Position numbers and translations under genes: made by a program. 64,000 nt of DNA from Pyxidicoccus fallax (GTDB taxonomy: Bacteria > Myxococcota > Myxococcia > Myxococcales > Myxococcaceae): positions 1-64,000 of the forward strand of contig NZ_JABBJJ010000021.1 of assembly GCF_012933655.1 (NCBI RefSeq), read 5' to 3'. The notes under the pieces are model-generated. The model searched no databases. It worked only from the letters and a program-made list of their open reading frames with translations, and was not told the DNA's origin. Each line of letters starts with the position of its first letter. Position 1 is the first letter of the stretch. Positions 47,001 to 59,100 of this stretch are shown piece after piece.

Positions 47001-47148
47001 CGCGCCGCCGCCGAGCAACGACGCGCCCCTCCTGCGCTTCGAGCCGCTCGCGAGCGTGCCCGGCGACGCCGCCCCGGTCCTTCGCTTCGAGCCTCTCGTG
47101 GCCGAGCGGCCGGACCGTTTCCCTTCCAAGGGTGCCAAAGCGCCATGA
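41038..47148 (+). CDS. trans-AT polyketide synthase, protein 2: docking-ACP-KS-KR-ACP-KS
   Basis: Domains: N-terminal helical docking segment 1-40 (IYERVARGEVSVEEAMRLL); ACP3 60-135 (Ser90 in LGASSASL), completing split module 3; KS4 181-616 (Cys355); KR2 about 800-1285 (GGTRGLGA, Tyr1198, with Asp at the LDD site); ACP4 1361-1440 (Ser1396 in YGADS); KS5 1530-1950 (Cys1696 in DSACSSS, with EAHGTGT and NIGH present). The tail of about 85 residues has two LRFEPL units. No AT is present. KS5 has its processing domains on the next protein. AGGA lies 8 bases before the ATG, and the stop overlaps the next start (ATGA), so translation is coupled. Confidence 0.95.
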   Translation: MSLTERDIYERVARGEVSVEEAMRLLAGLDAGTGRTEELGDAPRASADTAAGGDFEARVLRFLEERLRRVLQLTGELPVDRGFMNLGASSASLLGATRELERELGVELFPTIFFEHGNLAALAAYFTEHHADRMRELVDTRPAAPSVPREQVPAAPRLPAPVLAPSSAPARERGGRSPGPVDIAIVGVSGRYPGARNVREFWRVLAEGRDCITEIPKDRWDHSRYFAPDREKPYGTYSKWGGFLDDVDKFDALFFNISPREAELLDPQERLFLETAWGALEDAGYTRVGMRRGGIRSEEVGVFVGVMWSNYQLYGAEDARLGRGPLPVSAHWSIANRVSYFFDLQGPSMAVDTACSSSLTALHLACESLRTGDCRLAIAGGVNLSTHPYKYLALSQGRFVSSDGRCRSFGAGGDGYVPGEGVGAVVLRTLEDAERDGDHIYAVIKGTAINHGGHANGFTVPNPNAQAALIRRALERSGVEPSTISYIEAHGTGTALGDPIEIAGLSQAFREHLAGRDVFPIGSVKSNIGHLESAAGIAGLTKVLLQLEHRTLVPSLHSTPANPHIDFASTPFQVVREAQEWRRPARSDGGEVPRRAAVSSFGAGGSNGHVIVEEYLGTRRSVNAESGRRELVLLSAKDRERLREHAAQHLALLSEAPPPLVDLAYTLRVAREAMPERLALLVRDHDELRAKLAAFVERGELAEGVYAGTETGAQARLRGADAEDQAYVRMLFDAGKLERLASFWTSGSEIDWSQLRASGGQRVPLPTYPFARERHWLEEVPGGAARVTPEPRTDTEASAVRPSCLVREWHVSPLSGAPVPLSNRRLVILHDASAPESLRQALATLVPEPLRVIEVGRVSRAAASGRPSLDRDDLDAGLALAREVLTRARDVEGVLDLCDLTRADDGGRVEYGRIGFYQGALAERGAAPFLLLHVTAGLLSGETLAGAPLHGLVTAIAGEYRGVTARSIDVEHGDLDPEHLFALLAAEAARGAATSSDPLADERQVRYRNGQREVPTLREVPLSPGLSVTSDRAYVVSGGTRGLGAAFARLLVERGARRLALLGAQALPPRSEWARVAGEDSSDGQKVRAIQELEARGATVLLYTGRITDRAALRRFFGEVRAKLGPVGGVLHCAGAVSDESPAFLHKTRRGFERVLEPKLEGTHVLADLLEDERPDFFVLFSSVSAVIPGLAVGLSDYALANAFLDRFAEVQHQRGRTWFRSFNWPSFRDTGFGEATTDAYRKAGLATLTVEQGFALLDGALGIAGAPVVLPCIGTPVLAPLASEVSASVPTGRSTRPELLAAATLSDSAMHPLSGPSVPASRERATPPASVARATVSAGATQSRAEKREQQTAASRGDGRAAAYAALVHIFSTELKLAPERFRGDVRFEEYGADSVLIASAVKRIEKVVGAAFEPGLLLEHPTLDSLSSLIAERYPASFAAAPPMAGAESATIARPAGVPLASGIGTPIRATPAEAAHPSPARGLPNTPALTDEPAGSVPVEVPHPARVSPATSAAPGRSVAAEATVQSIPIAIVGIACRFPGAEDKDRFWDNLARGECSIREVPRERWESARFYSPEPGPGRTNSKWGGFIDGIDLFDPAYFRIHESLAPLLDPLQRLMLETSLLATLDAGYSRDELSNRRVGVYVGTRVGNYMSRVEQPEKATIVGIGQNFIGARISDYFNWRGNNVVIDSACSSSLVSVHLACQALREREVDAALAGGVDILLDEVTYLTLSAAGALSPDGRCHTFDERANGFVPGEGVGALMLKRLDDALRDGDRVYAVIRGSAVNNDGRTMGITTPNMEAQIEVIEAALAKSGLSPADLSYVEAHGTGTMIGDPIELKALATVFRRETDARGFCAVGSVKTNIGHLLSAAGVAGLVKLALSLDRKLLPPTLHCERPNPRFAFDQSPFYVNRELRPWELASGQRRRAGISAFGFGGTNCHMILEEHAGPYEPRRTPLPAPAFNKRSYLLPARRWNDTGVPIAAAPPPSNDAPLLRFEPLASVPGDAAPVLRFEPLVAERPDRFPSKGAKAP

Positions 47149-50100
47149 CGAGCATCGTGTTCCCCAGTGTCCAGACGTTGCTGCGCTACGACGACCCCGT
47201 GGTGCGCGACCACCGCGTGCATGGCGTGCGGATCCTCCCGGGCGTCGTCTACCTCGACGGGCTCTGCCGCATCGCCGCGGCCGCCGGCATCGCGCCGGAG
47301 CGGCTGGAGCTGCGCGACATCCTCTTCGAGACTCCCGTCGCGCTGGCGGAGGGCTTCGACCAGCGCATCTTCTTCCGCTCGGAGTCCACGAACGACGGCG
47401 TCCGCGTGCGCATCAGCTCGCGGCGTGAGAAGGACGGCCAGGACCTGGGCTCCAGCGAGGAGGCCATCGCGTCCTGCTCGCTGCACGCGAGAGGCACGGA
47501 GCGGATGGCGCGGTCGCTGAACCTCTCCGAGCTCCGGAGCGTCGCGAGCGCGGGCGTGCCGCTCGACGCCATCTACGAGCGCACCGAGCGCCTGGGCATC
47601 CAGCACCGCGACTTCATGCGCAGTCGCGGCACGGTCCACCACGCGGGAGACCGCGTCATCGCGGAGCTGTCCCTGGGCAACGAGGCCCTGCGCCGCCGGG
47701 AGGACTTCTTCCTCCATCCGGCGTTCCTCGACACGTCGACCATCATCCCGTTCATCGACCCGCACTCGGAGGTGGAGGCCGGGAGCGCGTACATCCCGAT
47801 GTTCATCCATGCGTTCCGGGCGTGGGGCCGCTCGGGCGAGAAGGTGTACGTGGAGGCCCGCGCGGGAGCGGCCGTGAGGGACCGCGATGTCCTGGAGACC
47901 GACCTGAGGCTCTACGACGCCGATGGGCGGCTCATCGCGGAGTACGAGCGGCTCACGGTGAAGCGCGTCCGCGGCAGCGACCTCATCCGCAGGCTGACGA
48001 CGCCGGTGGCGCGTCCCTCCGTCCCGGACGCGCGGCCTGCCCCGGTCGTCCAGGCCTCCGACGCCCCTCGGCCCCAGACGCGGCGCGCGCGCATCGTCGA
48101 CGACCTGATGGACCTGGTGACGACGATTGGCCACCTCTCGCGCGCGGACGTCACGGCCGGCGTCGGCTTCTACGACCTCGGTCTGGAGTCGTCCCATCTC
48201 CTCGGCATGGCGAAGGCGCTCGAAGGCCGCGTCGGGAAGGCGCTCTACCCGACGCTGCTCTTCGAGTACCAGACCATCGATGCGCTCGCGGGCTACCTCG
48301 ACGCGCAGTTCGGTGACCAGTACCCGCTGCGGGCCACCACACCCGCGAGCGATGCGCGCCCCGCGGCTCCCGAGGCGGCGCTTCCTCCGGCGGCTCCGGA
48401 CGACGAGGCGATGTTCTTCGGCTTCGACTGGGAGCCCTCTCCCGTGCTCGCGGATGCGCCGCGCGCCTTGGAGTCGCTGCTCGTGTTCGAGGGCGACGGC
48501 CCCCCGCTGCCCATCCCGGCGGCGATGCGCGTGGTCCGCGTGCGCCGGGGCGCGCGATTCGAGGGGCACGGCGACACGTTCACCGTGAATCCCTCCTCGT
48601 CCGAGGACCTGCGGCGGCTCATCCGCCAGTTCCAGGCGGAGCAGCGCTCGTTCTCGGCCGTGCTCCACCTGTGGGGATACGGAGCCACCGGGCCCGAGGA
48701 CACCTTCCTGGAGGACGTGTTCCTCCCCTTCCGCGACCTGGCACGGGCGCTCGCCGAGGTGGGGACGGTGAGCGAGCGGCTGTACGCGTTCCTTCCAGAC
48801 CGTGACGGGCTCTCCCGCGCCTGGGCCGCCGCGCTGGGAGGGTTCGCCCGCACCGCGCGGCTGGAGGTACCCCGTCCGGCCATCCGCTCCGTCCTCGTGG
48901 ATGCGTCGGGTGAGCGGGACCTGCTCGCGGTCGCCGCACGCGAGGCCGCCATCGACGCACCGGAGACGGAGGTTCGCTACGTCCAGGGACAGAGGGAGGT
49001 GCGCGGGCTCGCACCGCTGGCGCCGCCGCGGCCGGGGCATGCGCTTCGTCGGGAGAGCGTGGTCCTCATCACCGGGGGACTGGGCGGACTCGGGCGTCTG
49101 ACGGCTCGGCGCCTCGCGGCGACGCTGGGGGCGCGGCTGGTGCTGACCGGACGTCGTGAGCGTGACGCCGAGGCGGACGCCTTCTGTGCGGAGCTGCGGG
49201 CACTGGGCGGTGACGCGCTCTACGTCCGTGCGGATGTGTCCTCGGCGGAAGACGCCGCGCGCGCGGTGCGCCTGACGCGCGAGCGATTCGGGGCGCTCCA
49301 TGCCGTCCTGCATGCGGCCGGAGTGCTCCGCGACGGCTTCATGCGTGGGGCACGCCGGAAGGCGGCGGAGGAGGTCCTGCATCCCAAGGTCTCCGGCGCG
49401 CTGAACCTCCTCCGAGCCGCTCGGGGAGATGACCTGGAGCTCGTCGCGTACTTCTCCGCGCTGGCGGCGGTGACCGGCAACCCCGGCCAGAGCGACTACG
49501 CGGCCGCGAATCGCTTCCTCGACGCGCTCGCCGAGGAGCAGGAGGCGCTCCGGCTCCGAGGCGCGCACCGTCACCGGACGGTCAGCATCAACCTGCCGCT
49601 GTGGCGTGGAGGCGGCATGGGCGTGTCCGCCGCCCAGGCGGAGGCGCTTCGGAAGGGCGCGGGGCTCGGGCTCCTCCCCGACGAGGAGGGGCTCGACCTT
49701 CTCGAGGCGTGCCTCGCGGGAGACAGGGCGCAGGTGGCGCTCGTCTGGGGAGAGCCGGAGAAGGTCCGCGCCCGTCCCGAGTTCCACCGTGAGCCGCGCG
49801 CCGTCATTGCCTCCACCCCTGCTCGCTCCAGCCGCCGCCTCGACATCGCCGTGGTGGGGATGAGCGGCCGATACCCTGGCGCCTCGGACCTCGACGAGTT
49901 CTGGCGGAACCTGGAGGCCGGGCGTGACTCGGTGACGGAGGTTCCCCCGGAGCGCTGGCCCCAGGGCACCTACCCCACGGACGGCGCCCCGCTGTGCCGC
50001 TTCGGCGGGTTCCTGAGCGACGTGGACAGGTTCGACCCGCTGTTCTTCCGCATCCCTCCCGGGACGGCGGCGTTCCTCGACCCGCAGGAGCGGCTCTTCC

Positions 50101-53100
50101 TGGAGACCGCCTACGCCGCCGTCGAGAACGCCGGCTACAAGCCCGAGGACTTCACCGCGCCGAGGAACCGGGTCGGCGTCTTCGTGGGCGTCATGTGGGG
50201 CGACTATCGCCTCATCGGCGCCGACGCCGCTCGCCAGGGGGCGCCCGTCGCCACCTCGTCGCTGTTCTCCTCGACGGCGAACCGCGTCTCGTACTTCTTC
50301 GACTTCGTCGGGCCGAGCATGGCGGTGGACACCGCCTGCTCCTCGTCGCTGACGGCGCTCCACCTGGCGTGCACCAGCATCGCGCGGGGCGAGTGCGACG
50401 CCGCCATCGCCGGTGGCGTCAACCTGCTGCTCCATCCGGACAAGTACCTGCTGCTGCGCCGGATGAACATGACGTCGTCCGACGGGCGGTGCCGCTCCTT
50501 CGGTGCCGGGGGCGACGGGTACGTGCCCGGCGAGGGCGTCGGGGCGCTCTTCCTCAAGCCGCTGGAGCGCGCGCTCGCGGACGGCGACACCATCCACGGC
50601 GTCATCCGCGGCACGGCCGTCAACCACGGCGGGCGCGCGGCGGGCTACACCGTGCCCCACCCCGTGGCGCAGGCGGAGGCCATTCGCCGCGCGCTGGACG
50701 AGTCGGAGGTCGAGCCCGACAGCATCGGGTACATCGAGGCGCACGGCACGGGCACGTCGCTCGGTGACCCGGTGGAGGTCGTGGGGCTCGGCCGGGCCTT
50801 CGCTGGCCGCACGCGTCCGCTGGCCATCGGCTCGGTGAAGTCCAACATCGGCCACCTGGAGGCGGCGGCGGGGGTCGCGGCGGTGTCGCGGGCCTTGCTG
50901 CAACTGCGGCACGGGCGCATCGCGCCGTCGCTCCACTCGCAGACGCTCAACCCCGCCATCGACTTCGCGTCGACCCCGTTCCGCGTCCCCCAGGTCGTCG
51001 AGCCCTGGCCCCGCCCGAGCGGCCCGGAAGGCGAGCTGCCCCGTCGCGCCGGTGTGAGCTCGTTCGGCGCGGGCGGCTCGAATGCCCACGTCATCGTCGA
51101 GGAGTTCATCGACACGCGGCCCGTGGCCTCGGTGCGGGAGCGGGAGCTGCTCGTGCTGTCGGCGCGCTCGCCGGAGCGCCTGCGCGTCCATGTCACGCGG
51201 ATGGCCCGGTACCTGCGCACCACCGACCGCACGGACTTCGGGAACATCGCTCGTACCCTGCAGGCCGGCCGCCCCGCGCTGGAGGCGCGCCTCGCGCTCG
51301 TCGCGGAGAACGTCGGCGACGCGGCGGACCGCCTGGAGCGGTACCTCGCCGGGAACGCGAGCGGCGTGTTCACGGGGACGGCGGAGACCTGCGGTGATGC
51401 GTCGGAGCTCGCGGAGCGCTACCGGGCCGGTGATTTCGAGGGCGCGGCGGCGCTGTGGGTCCGGGGCACGCCCGTGGACTGGAGCGCGCTCAATGGTGGG
51501 CCCCGTCGGCGCATCCCGCTCCCGGGCCAGCCCCTGGAGCGGAAGCGGTTCTGGATCGACGTGCCCGCCTCCACGCCCGCGACCGACATGGGCTTCATCG
51601 CCCAGGTCCGCCGGACCTTCGAGCAGGGCCTCACGCCGACGAACGAGGAGCTGGAGCGGGGCCACGGGAAGCTTGGCCACTACGCCGCCGCCGCGCTCTA
51701 CCGGCGCTTCCGCACGATGGGCTTCCCCGCCGAGGGAGAGACCTCCGACGTCCGGACGCTGAAGGAGCGGATGCGGGTGCGGGAGACGTTCGGCCGTCTC
51801 TTCGACGCGTGCCTGGAAGTCCTCGAACGTCACGGGGCGATTGCCCGCGAGGGAGAGCACGTCCGGGTCATCGGCACCGAAGAGGACGCGGCACGGCTGC
51901 GAGAGGAGCTGCTGACGCGGTTCCCGGAGATGACGCCCTACCTCCGCCTGCTCGACACCTGCCTGGACGCGTACCCGGAAACGCTCCGGGGCGAGCGCGC
52001 GGCCACGGACGTGCTCTTCCCCAACGCGAGCCTGGAGCTCACCAGCGCCATCTACCGGGGCAGCCGCGCGTACGCGTTCACCAACGACCTGGTCGCCCGG
52101 TTCCTCACCACCGCCGTCCAGGCGCGACGGTGCCCGTTCCGCATCCTGGAGGTCGGCGCGGGGACGGGAGGCACGTCGAGGGCGGTGCTGGAAGCCCTCG
52201 CGCGCCTCGGCGCCGAGGTCGAGGTCCACTACACCGACATCTCCGGCGGGTTCGTCGCCCACGGGCGGGAGACCTTCTCTCGGGCCTACCCCTTCACCCG
52301 CTTCCGCATCCTCGACATCGAGAAGGACCCCATCGCCCAGGGGTTCACGGCGAATGGCTTCGACGCGGTGTTCTCCGCGAACGCCGTGCACGCTGTGGCG
52401 GACATCCAGGGCGCCCTGGGGCACATCAAGCAGCTGCTCGCTCCGGAGGGACTGCTGGTCCTGAGCGAGGCGACGTCGAACACCGAGGCGCTGGCGCTGA
52501 CGTTCGGGCTCCTCGATGGCTGGCACCGTTATCGCGACCCGGAGCGGCGCATCCGGAACTCGCCGCTCCTGTCCGTCGAGGGTTGGCGCGAGACGCTCAC
52601 CCGCTCCGGCTTCAGGAGCTTCACCGCCTATGGCCCGGGCCTCTCCGCCGACGCGGACCTGAGCCAGCGAGTCATCGTCGTCGAGAACGACGGAGTCGTA
52701 CCGGCGCGGAGCACGGTGACTCCCGAGGTGGCCGCTGCCCCGGTGCCCGCGCCCATGGCGGCCCAGGGCAGGGAGCGGCCGGAGGCACTGGAGCGCGCCA
52801 TCGCCGCGCTCGTCGCCGAGGGGCTCGGAGCCAGCCTGGAGGACATCCGGCCCGAGCGGTCCTTCTCCGAGTACGGCGTCGACTCGATTCTCGCGGTGAA
52901 GATTGTCGAGCGCGTCAACACGCGGTTCGGACTGAGCCTCAAGTCCACCGTGCTGTTCGACCACCCTTCCGTGCGGGCGCTGGCACGCCATGCGGCGGCG
53001 CAGGGGGCTCGCGCGCAGGCCGAGGCGCCCGTGGCTCCGGAGCCGCCCGCGTCCCCTGCTCCCGCCGCGCCACGTCCCACGGTGTCGAGCGCTCCGCGTC

Positions 53101-56100
53101 CGGCGTCCGGTACGTCCCTGGACATCGCCGTCATCGGCATGTCGGGCCGCTTCCCGGGCGCTCGGGACTACCGCGAGCTGTGGGCGAACCTCGTCGCGGG
53201 CCGTGACTCCGTGACGGAGGTTCCTCCCGAGCGGTGGAACGTGTCCGACCACTTCCAGCCGTGGCCGCCGGTGCTGGGGAAGACGTACTCGAAGTGGGGC
53301 GGCTATCTGACCGATGTCGACCGGTTCGACCCGCTCTTCTTCAACATCGTCCCGGCGGAAGCGGACTTCATGGACCCGCAGCAGCGCCTCTTCCTGCAGG
53401 AGAGCTGGAAGGCGCTCGAGGACGCGGGGCTGGACGCGAGCCGCCTCGCCCGGGCCCGCTGTGGGGTGTTCGTCGGGGCGACGTCGTCGGACTACGCGAC
53501 GCTCATCCGCGAGCGGGGGCTGTTCGGCTCGAACCAGGTGTTCACGGGGAACAGCCTGGCCATCCTGCCGGCGCGGGTGTCCTACCACCTGAACCTGAAG
53601 GGCCCCTGCTTCGCCGTGGACACGGCGTGCTCGTCGTCGCTCGTCGCGCTCCATCAAGCGTGTCAGAGCCTGGCGAGTGGCGAATGTGAACTGGCCCTCG
53701 CGGGCGGGGTATCCGTGTTCGTCACGCCCGAGTACCACCTGCTCGCGTCGTCGCTCGGGATGCTCTCGCCCGGAGGGCGCTGCAAGGCGTTCGATGACTC
53801 CGGCGACGGCTTCGTGATTGGCGAGGGAGCGGGAGTCGTCGTCCTCAAGCCGCTCGTGCGCGCCATCGCCGACGGAGACTTCATCCACGGGGTCATCAAG
53901 GGCATCGCGGTGAACCAGGACGGGCGGACGAACGGCATCACCGCGCCCAGCTCCCTGTCCCAGACGGAGCTGGAGCTGGAGGTGTACGAGCGCTTCGGCA
54001 TCCACCCGGAATCCATCGGCTACGTCGAGGCGCATGGCACGGGGACGAAGCTGGGCGACCCCATTGAAATCGAGGCGCTCACCGCGGCGTTCCGCCGGTA
54101 CACCGACCGGCGCCGGTTCTGTGCCATCGGCTCCATCAAGTCGAACATCGGCCACCCGTCCCACGCGGCGGGAGTCGCCGGCCTCATCAAGGTCCTGCTC
54201 GCGCTGCGCGAGCGGCGGCTGCCTCCATCGCTGCACTTCCACACGCCCAACCGGCTGATCGACTTCGAGGCGTCGCCGTTCTACGTGAACACGGAGCCGC
54301 GAGACTGGGAGAGCACCGGTCCCCGGCGCGCGGCGCTGAGCTCGTTCGGCTTCAGCGGGACGAACTGCCACCTCGTGGTGGAGGAGCACCCGGATTCTCG
54401 GCCTCGAATGAGCGGACAGCGGCAGGTGCTCGTCCCGCTGTCGGCCCGCACGGAGGCGTCGCTGCGCCGGTACGCGACGGAGCTCGGCCAGTTCGTCGCG
54501 GACCATCCCGGCACCGACCTCGCCGACCTGGCGTCCACGCTCCAGATGGGGCGCGCCCCGTTCGAGCACCGGATGGCGCTCGTGGTGGGCTCGGTGGAGG
54601 AGCTGCGGACGAGGCTCGCCGCCGTGGCTTCGGGCGCGGAGGCTCCAGGGCTGTACCGAGGGGCCGTGGACCCGGATGTGGTGTCCGACCGGGTTCGGCT
54701 CGCGCCGGAGGCGGACCCGCACGCGAGCGCGAAGGCGTGGGCGTCGGGCACGGCGGTGGACTTCTCCAGCCTCTACGTGGGGACGGCGCCCAGGCGCATC
54801 CCGCTGCCGACGTACTCGTTCGAGGCCGAGCGGTGCTGGCTTCCAGAGGTGGCATCGACACGTGTGCTCCCCCTGGCTTCGCGACCCGTGATGGCTCCCT
54901 CCCCTGAGCCCACCGGGAACGTGGAGGCACCGCTGGCCGCGCCTGAATGTTCCGCGCTGTCGCCCACGGCGGGGCCTCGGACGTCCCCTGCCCCAGCCTT
55001 CACCGCAGTGCCCCTCGTGAAGCCCGCTCCCGTCGCCGGGACTGACGCGCGGCCGAGGCTCGCCGCGCAAGAAGCCGGTGGCGCGCGCGGCGAGCAACTC
55101 GCCTCGGTGCTTCTGCGTGCCGCTTCCGAGCAGCTCAGCGTGGCGGCCGGGGAGCTGGACTTCCATGCTCCATCCGAGGAGCTCGGCTTCGACGAGGTGA
55201 CCCGCGCCGCGCTGGTCGAGCACCTGAACTGCGAGCTGGGCACCGACCTCCGGACGGACGTGTTCTCCGTCGGGACCTCCCTTTCCGAACTGGCCGGGCA
55301 GCTCGCGAGCGCTCCGGTCCTCCCTCCTCCGCAGGTGAAAGAGCCTTCCATGAATCCACCGCGTTCCACTCCCGAGGCGAAGGTCATCGACGAGGACCTG
55401 CGCCGCCGGGCGACGGACTACATGAAGCGCTCGCTCGCCGAGGCGTTCCGGCTCCCGCCGGAGCGTCTGCGGACGCGCACGCCCCTGCAGGACTACGGAA
55501 TCGACTCCGTCCTCATCAACCAGTTCAACAAGCAGCTCGAGGCGTCCTTCGGCCCGCTGCCGAAGACGCTGTTCTTCGAGTACCAGACCCTCCACGACCT
55601 GGCCGGCTACCTCGCGCGGCACCACGAGGAGCGACTCGTCGCCGTGCTCGACGGGCGCTCCGGTGGAACGAACGTTCCTTCCACGCCGGTGCCGCCGCCA
55701 GCCGCGCCCGTCAGTCCTCCCCCACCCTCGCCCGAGCCGCGGCCGGCGCGAAGCCCCTCCCCCGAACGAGGCACCATGAAGCAGGACATCCAGGACATCG
55801 CCATCATCGGCATGGCGGGGCGCTACCCCATGGCCCGCGACAACGACGAGCTTTGGGAGAACCTCCTCGCCGGGCGAGACGGCATCGTCGAGGTTCCCCG
55901 GGAGCGTTGGGACCACGGCCAGTACCTCAGCGACGACAAGGACGAGCCCGGCACCACCTACGCGAAGTGGGGAGGCTTCCTCTCCGACGTCGACAAGTTC
56001 GACCCGCGCTTCTTCAACATCTCTCCGAAGGAAGCGGAGACGATGGACCCGCAGCAGCGCCTCTTCCTGGAGACGTCGTGGGCCGCCCTGGAGGACGCGG

Positions 56101-59100
56101 GGTACACGCCCCGCCGCCTCGCCGCGAGCGCCAAGGCCCGGGGAAAGAAGGACGCGGGCGTGTTCGCCGGGGTCATCTACGGCGAGTACAGCTTCTTCGT
56201 CGACATCCCCATCGCCGGGTACTGGGCCGTCCCCAACCGCGTCTCCTACCACTTCGGGTTCAACGGCCCGAGCTTCGCCGTGGACACGGCGTGCTCGGCG
56301 TCGCTCACCGCCATCCACCTGGCCTGCGAGAGCCTGCGGCGCGGCGAGTGCGCCTACGCCATCGCGGGCGGGGTGAATGTGTCCATCCACCCAGGCAAGT
56401 ACCTGCTCATGTCCTACGGCCGCTTCGCCTCCAGCGACGGCCGCTGCCGCTCGTTCGGTGCCGGCGGTGACGGCTACGTCCCCGGCGAGGGCGTCGTCGC
56501 GCTCATCCTCAAGCCCCTCCAGGATGCTCGCGAGGATGGCGACCGCATCTACGGCGTCATCCGGGCCAGCACCATCAACCACGGTGGCCACACCAACGGC
56601 TTCACCGTGCCGAGCCCGAACGCCCAGGCCGAACTCATCACCGAGGCGCTGGAGCAGGCGCGGGTCGACCCTCGGGACCTGAGCTACGTCGAGGCCCATG
56701 GCACGGGCACCTCGCTCGGGGATCCCATCGAAATCACGGCGCTGACGAAGGCGTACCGCCGCTTCACGCAGGACCGGCGGTACTGCGCCATCGGGTCGGC
56801 GAAGTCGAACATCGGCCACCTGGAGGCCGCCGCCGGGGCGACCGGTATCGTGAAGACGCTGCTCCAGCTCCAGCACGAGACGCTGGTGCCCTCGCTGCAC
56901 TCCCAGACGCTGAACCCCAACATCGACTTCGACTCCAGCCCCTTCTACGTCGTCCGCGACGTCCAGCCCTGGCCGCGCGGCCGAGGCGGAGACGAGGGGC
57001 AGCCGCGCCTCGCCTCGGTGAGCTCGTTCGGCGCGGGTGGCTCGAATGCCCACGTCATCATCGAGGAGCACCTCGAACCCGTGAGCACGGCGAGGCCGGC
57101 GGGCGGGCCGCAGCTCATCCTGCTGTCGGCGCGCCGCGAGGAGCGCCTCCAGGAGGCCGCGCGGAACCTGCTCCGGTTCCTCCGCTCCAGCCGGGGGCTG
57201 CGGACGCCGCTCGCGGACATCGCCTGGACGCTGATGGTGGGCCGCGAGGCCTTCGAGCACCGGCTCGCGCTGGTGGCGTCGTCGCACGAGGACCTCATCG
57301 CCCGGCTGGAGGACTTCGTTGGTGGCCGGAAGGCGCAGGGTGCCTTCGTCGGCGTGGCGCGCACGCACCGCGACGCGGACGACCTCCCGGGCGAGGCCGA
57401 GCCGGATCGCGAGTACCTGCGGAACCTCCACGAGCGTGGGTACCTGACGCGGCTCGCGGAGTTCTGGAGCCAGGGATGGCTCATCGACTGGGAGGCGCTG
57501 CGCGGCCCACGGCGCGGGCGCATCGTCAGCCTGCCGTCCTACCCGTTCGCGCGGGAGCGCTACTGGATTGTGCCCGAGGAGTTCCAACGCCAGGGCGCGG
57601 CGCCGCGGTTGCCCGCCACCGCGGTCGCGACGCAGGCCACGACCCGGTCCGAGCCTGGAAATGCTGGAAGCGCCCCGTCGCGAGTGGGCCATGTGGCCGC
57701 TCGTGAGCCCGCGAGCGCCGGAGACACCTCGACGCGAGTGGGCCATGTGGCCGCTCGTGAGCCCGCGAGCGCCGGAGACACCTCGACGCGAGTGGGCCAT
57801 GTGGCCGTTCGTGAGCCCGCGAGCGCAGGAGGTGCTTCGATGCGAGCGGCACCGGCGGCCGGTGAGCCGGGCAACGCAGGGAGCGCTTCGGGGCGATCGG
57901 CACCGGGCGCGGTGGCCTCGGCCGCCTCTCCGGCCAGCGGCGACTTCCGGACGCGGCTGGAAGCCCAGGTGAAGAGCATCTTCGCGGAGCTGACGAAGCT
58001 CCCCGAGTCCGAACTCGACGTGGACGCCGACTTCATGGACTTCGGCTTCGACTCCGTGGCGTCGGTCCGCATGCTCAACCGGCTCATGAAGCTCTACGGA
58101 GCCCGCGTCCCGGCGACGGCGATGCAGGAGTACAACACCATCCGCTCCTTCGTGGGCCACGTGGTCGACGCCGGCTACATCCAGGAGGACATGGCGCCCG
58201 CCGCGCCGACACCGAGCACTCACGCCAGCGCGGCCCCCGCCGCGCCCACCGTCACGCTCGCTTCGGAGAAGCTCACCCGCGAGACGCCATTCCAGGTGGA
58301 GAACATCTTCATCACCGGTGTGACGGGCGTGCTCGGCGGCAAGCTCCTGCATGACCTGCTCGACACCACGAACGCGCGCATCGCCTGCCTCGTGCGAGGC
58401 GAGTCCGTGGAACAGGCGAAGCGCCGCATCCAGTACTTCCTGGAGACGTACGACCCGCAGGGGCGCCTCACCCAGGCGTTCCACGAGCGCGTCACGCCCA
58501 TTCTCGGTGACGTCACGCTGGACCGCTTCGGCCTGGACACCGCGGCCTACGCGCGCCTCGCGGCGGAGACCGACGTCACGTTCCACGCCGCCGGCAAGAC
58601 GACGCTCGTGACGTTCTACGAGGCGCTCGCGCCCATCAACGTCGAGGGCACGCGCCGGGTCATCGACTTCGCGCTGCTGACGAAGCATCGGTACATGGTC
58701 TACGTGTCGAGCTTCAGCGCCTTGGGCGACCGGCTCAACTTCAACAACCCGCCGTTCACCGAGCGAGACCTGGACATGGGCCAGGGCTACGACCACCTGC
58801 CCTACCAGGAGACGAAGTACCAGGCCGAGAAGCTCATCCGCGCGGCGACGGAGCGGGGGCTCGTGTGGAACATCTTCCGCCCGGGCAACATCATGGGTGA
58901 CGGGCGCAACGGCCGGTATCCGTTCGCCGAGGTCAGCGTCAAGGGCGTCTACTACGACATCTTCAAGACGGTCATCGAGTCGGGACTGTCGATGATGTCG
59001 CCGGTGCACTGGGACATCACCCCCGTGGACTACGTGAGCGCGGCGATGATCCACCTCGCGCTGAAGCGGCCGTCCTACCGGGAGACGTACCACCTGACCA

